A stretch of DNA of 64,000 nt from Phymorhynchus buccinoides. Lineage: Eukaryota; Mollusca; Gastropoda; Neogastropoda; Raphitomidae. A program made the translations under genes and the position numbers. Of the stretch, positions 46,329-64,000 are shown piece after piece. Position 1 is the stretch's first letter. The number at the start of each line of letters is the position of its first letter. Location: assembly GCA_017654935.2 (NCBI GenBank), contig CM065693.1, positions 13,498,326 through 13,562,325 of the forward strand, given 5' to 3'. The notes beneath the pieces were generated by a model, which ran no database searches, was not told the DNA's origin, and worked only from the letters and a program-made list of their open reading frames with translations.

Positions 46329-46853
46329 TACAGTGAACCTCCCTTATAAGAACCTTCAAAAATCATCCAAAATGAGGTCTTATAAGGGAGGGGTCTTATA
46401 AGGGAGGGGTACATAAAAGCTGTATTTTAGGAACATTTTTTAGCTAATAACCTTTTTGGAATACTAACCCTAACCCTAATCACATACCCCCACACCCTAT
46501 AAGACGGAAAAACGCAACGAACCACAACTGTGACAAATCGCGGTGTACTGCAGTACATAGTGGGGGGTAGGTTAGGTTTAGGGCTAGGGTTATACGTATT
46601 CCAAAAAGGTTATTAGCTAAAAATGTTCCTAAAATACAGCTTTATGACGTGTATGGTAAGAAAGGCAAAAACGGAAAAAATCAACAATTAATAACGAGAA
46701 ATGCAGGGGGGTTGGCACATCTTTACCTTTACCCCCGAGGGTCTTATAAGGGAGGTAATTTTAATACTTACAAAGAAGGGCAATGTCTCAGAGAAGTACG
46801 GTCTTATATGGGAGGGAGTCTTATAATGGGAGGTCTTATAAGGGAGGTTCCAC
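46329..46853. mobile_element. Mariner-like MITE interrupted by a foldback element
   Basis: Left end CAGTGAACCTCCC, right end GGGAGGTTCCACTG then TA. Between its two parts lies 46412-46646, whose two 55-bp ends are near-perfect inverted repeats (CTGTATTTTAGGAAC, TAGCTAATAACC) with CCCTAACCCTAA-like motifs inside, plus about 90 bp more. Confidence 0.75.
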
Positions 46854-46927
46854 TGTACTGTAGTGCAGGCCAGACTTGAGACGATACAGAAATCAGAAAC
46901 ACGCACGGTTGACGACTCCAAAGGGAT

Positions 46928-47275
<348 letters not shown>

Positions 47276-47285
47276 TGGTCTGCTT

Positions 47286-62360
<15,075 letters not shown>

Positions 62361-62469
62361 CTAAAATGGCTACCACGAAAACAATACTCATGATAAATTG
62401 GGATTCTGAAATGTTATAACATTTAAGTTATAAATGTGTCTGTTTCAGACCGGAGGACGTTAAACAGAT

Positions 62470-62745
62470 TTTTCTTCTGGAAGTTCTGTGCTTGTAACTT
62501 CCTCTAATCTGTCACTCAAAGACTCAGCCTTTTCACTTTGCTTATTGTCATCTATCTTTCTGCCTTACCGGTCCATTCTCCTGCCTTTGTTTTCAAGAAA
62601 CACTTACAAACATTTTCTCCAGCCGAAGATGGACATGGTGGGCTGAACTATTTCTTAGTTAGGCACATAACGGCAGCATGATGCATCTGTGCTCCTAATT
62701 GACAGGAAACGTTTCTGAGTGATCGATGAAGAAAAAGAAAGAACA
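62470..62745 (+). mobile_element. SINE-like family A, alternative 3' end, second copy
   Basis: CTTCTGGAAGTTCTGTGC head, CCATTCTCCTGCC, then TTTCTTAGTTAGGCACATAA and a GAAGAAAAAG tail. 5'-truncated; preceded by a family-B remnant (CCGGAGGACGTTAAACAG). Confidence 0.75.
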
Positions 62746-63089
62746 AATATTCACAGCATGAAAAAAAAAAACACCCAAAAAGCAATAAGAAAACTAGTCA
62801 AGTCAGACATTACTGAAGTATGTGCACACATATTAAAAATTTACAGGAATAAAAATGTTTTGCCATATTTTACAATGTATCAATTTACATGAGAATTCTT
62901 AATGTTAAAAAGAAATCAGTTTCAATGCAGGATTAAAAAAACCACAGCACCGTCAGAATTAATTTTGATGCATATGTGTGTCTTTGATGCCAAAACAATT
63001 TGCAATCTGGCCCACTGGTTTTTAGACCAGTGCATCACAAAACAGCAAGTTTTCACCTGAAAATGCAGTTTATAAATTATAGAAACAGA

Positions 63090-63125
63090 CCCCCGCCCCC
63101 CCCCCCCCCCCCCCCCCCCCCCCCC
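63090..63125. repeat. Poly-C tract
   Basis: Five C, one G, then 30 C. Confidence 0.95.
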
Positions 63126-63296
63126 TGTAAAAAAAGCCTGTAGCCCCCTCAAAATCTAGACATTTATTTATTTATTCAGAAAACTTATTTAGCGCATTAC
63201 CTTAACTCAATCGCATCGCCATGATTTTGACTCACAAATCACTCCAGCCATACACACAAACAAAACATGCATAAACAAAAGGAGAAATGAAAGAAG

Positions 63297-63575
63297 ATTA
63301 CGGGTTTTTACTTCAGGTTTAGACATAAGGAAGTGGTAGATCAGTCTTTTTTCATATATAGACTTTATATATAAAAACTCTCCACACCGATTGGTTTCCC
63401 CACAACAAAAGCAAAGTCAGAGGCAAAATTGTGGTCTAAGGGAGCGAAGCGAGTTTAGAAGTGACCAAGGTATGGTGTGCACGCAGATTTACTTCCCTTG
63501 AAGCAAATGCATCAAACTGACAGCTATCTATTAATTCCGGACATATATGGCTGGAACGACTTGAATGAGTTAAAG
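63297..63575. mobile_element. Repeat family G, copy 2
   Basis: Inverse counterpart of 45018-45296, ending GGAACGACTTGAATGAGTTAA. Confidence 0.6.
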
Positions 63576-63622
63576 CTCAATTTCACCCTATGATTCTGAC
63601 CCCTTGGTATTGATAACAGAAT

Positions 63623-63780
63623 GAACCCCTTCACTGCCTGCCCCTTGTCTACTATGGAGTGTGTGATGATGTCATAACTTTTGGCGTCATAGCCCTGGAA
63701 TGATGGTTTTTGGTTTAGACAAGTCAGGAAAGATATATCTCTAGACCATTTTCTCTCAGATTAAGTGAAACAAATCTCTT
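63623..63780. mobile_element. piggyBac-like fragment, second type
   Basis: CCCCTTCACTGCC, TGATGATGTCATAACTTTTG and GACAAGTCAGGAAA match 23574-23970. Confidence 0.5.
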
Positions 63781-63784
63781 TTAA

Positions 63785-64000
63785 CTCTTTCACTGCCGAT
63801 GTCGCATTTATGCACCACAATAGTTTAACACCCATGTCACTAAAAGGCATCCAATCTGGGCCTGTTATCCAAAGATCATGTTTTCTTAATTTTAGGAGGT
63901 AAGGATAGGCCTAATGTTATGCATGTCACAGAGGAATCCCCAATATTGCAGATAAGTGATTTTTTCTCTACCCAGTTAAGTTTAACGGTATTATTTGGCT
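63785..64000. mobile_element. piggyBac-like MITE, cut by window edge
   Basis: TTAA then CTCTTTCACTGCCGATGTCG; follows its relatives to the last base of the window. Confidence 0.75.

Overview
The window is animal nuclear DNA: small exons with GT-AG introns, dense microsatellites, many small inverted-repeat DNA transposons (MITEs), LINE and SINE fragments, and one 500-N scaffold gap. The mix suggests a marine invertebrate, plausibly a mollusc such as a gastropod, but that is an inference from repeat style and protein similarity, not a proof. No bacterial-type operons, CRISPR arrays or prophages are present.

Two protein-coding genes are recognisable, both on the minus strand. (1) A fatty acid transport protein / very-long-chain acyl-CoA synthetase of the SLC27A family. 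Seven exons at 12578-2238 encode the N-terminal 397 residues, and four exons at 42121-34533 encode the C-terminal 241 residues. Each junction, inferred from the sequence, has a splice site and matching phase. The eleven exons sum to 1917 nt, a 638-residue protein plus stop, with no exon missing or duplicated in full. Yet the two halves lie in the wrong relative order for one gene: the C-terminal block is upstream of the N-terminal block in the direction of transcription. Either the assembly is permuted, or two tandem copies are each seen in part. (2) The C-terminal eight exons (62306-47286) of a ZFR-like zinc-finger RNA-binding protein, covering most of the DZF domain and a short Lys/Glu-rich tail. 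Its zinc-finger exons would lie beyond position 64000.

The most unusual property is that tandem repeats repeatedly arise from the splice junctions of these two genes. Partial copies of exon ends, usually including the splice site, flank FATP exons 1, 2, 4, 7, 8, 9 and 11 and ZFR exons a, b and f. The extreme case is the intron at 36683-38078, which is almost entirely about 43 copies of a 32-bp unit made of the last bases of exon 9 plus its 5' splice site.

Layout: 1-2.2 kb, CT-rich array of exon-7-end copies; 2.2-12.6 kb, FATP exons 7 to 1 among minisatellites, a 243-G tract and MITEs; 13-22 kb, LINE fragments, GA/CT tracts and a repeated composite family; 22-34 kb, gene-poor MITE territory, with piggyBac-like, hAT-like and mariner-like elements, some nested; 34.5-42.1 kb, FATP exons 11 to 8; 42.8-43.3 kb, N gap; 43-47 kb, repeats; 47.3-62.3 kb, ZFR exons; 62.3-64 kb, SINE and MITE fragments. 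Long stretches not listed (about 15.0-15.3, 19.2-19.6, 20.15-20.6, 21.2-22.0, 26.5-27.7, 30.4-31.1, 33.55-34.15, 35.5-36.25, 40.8-41.2, 43.75-44.75, 47.65-48.2, 57.15-57.43, 62.75-63.3 kb) show nothing I can name.
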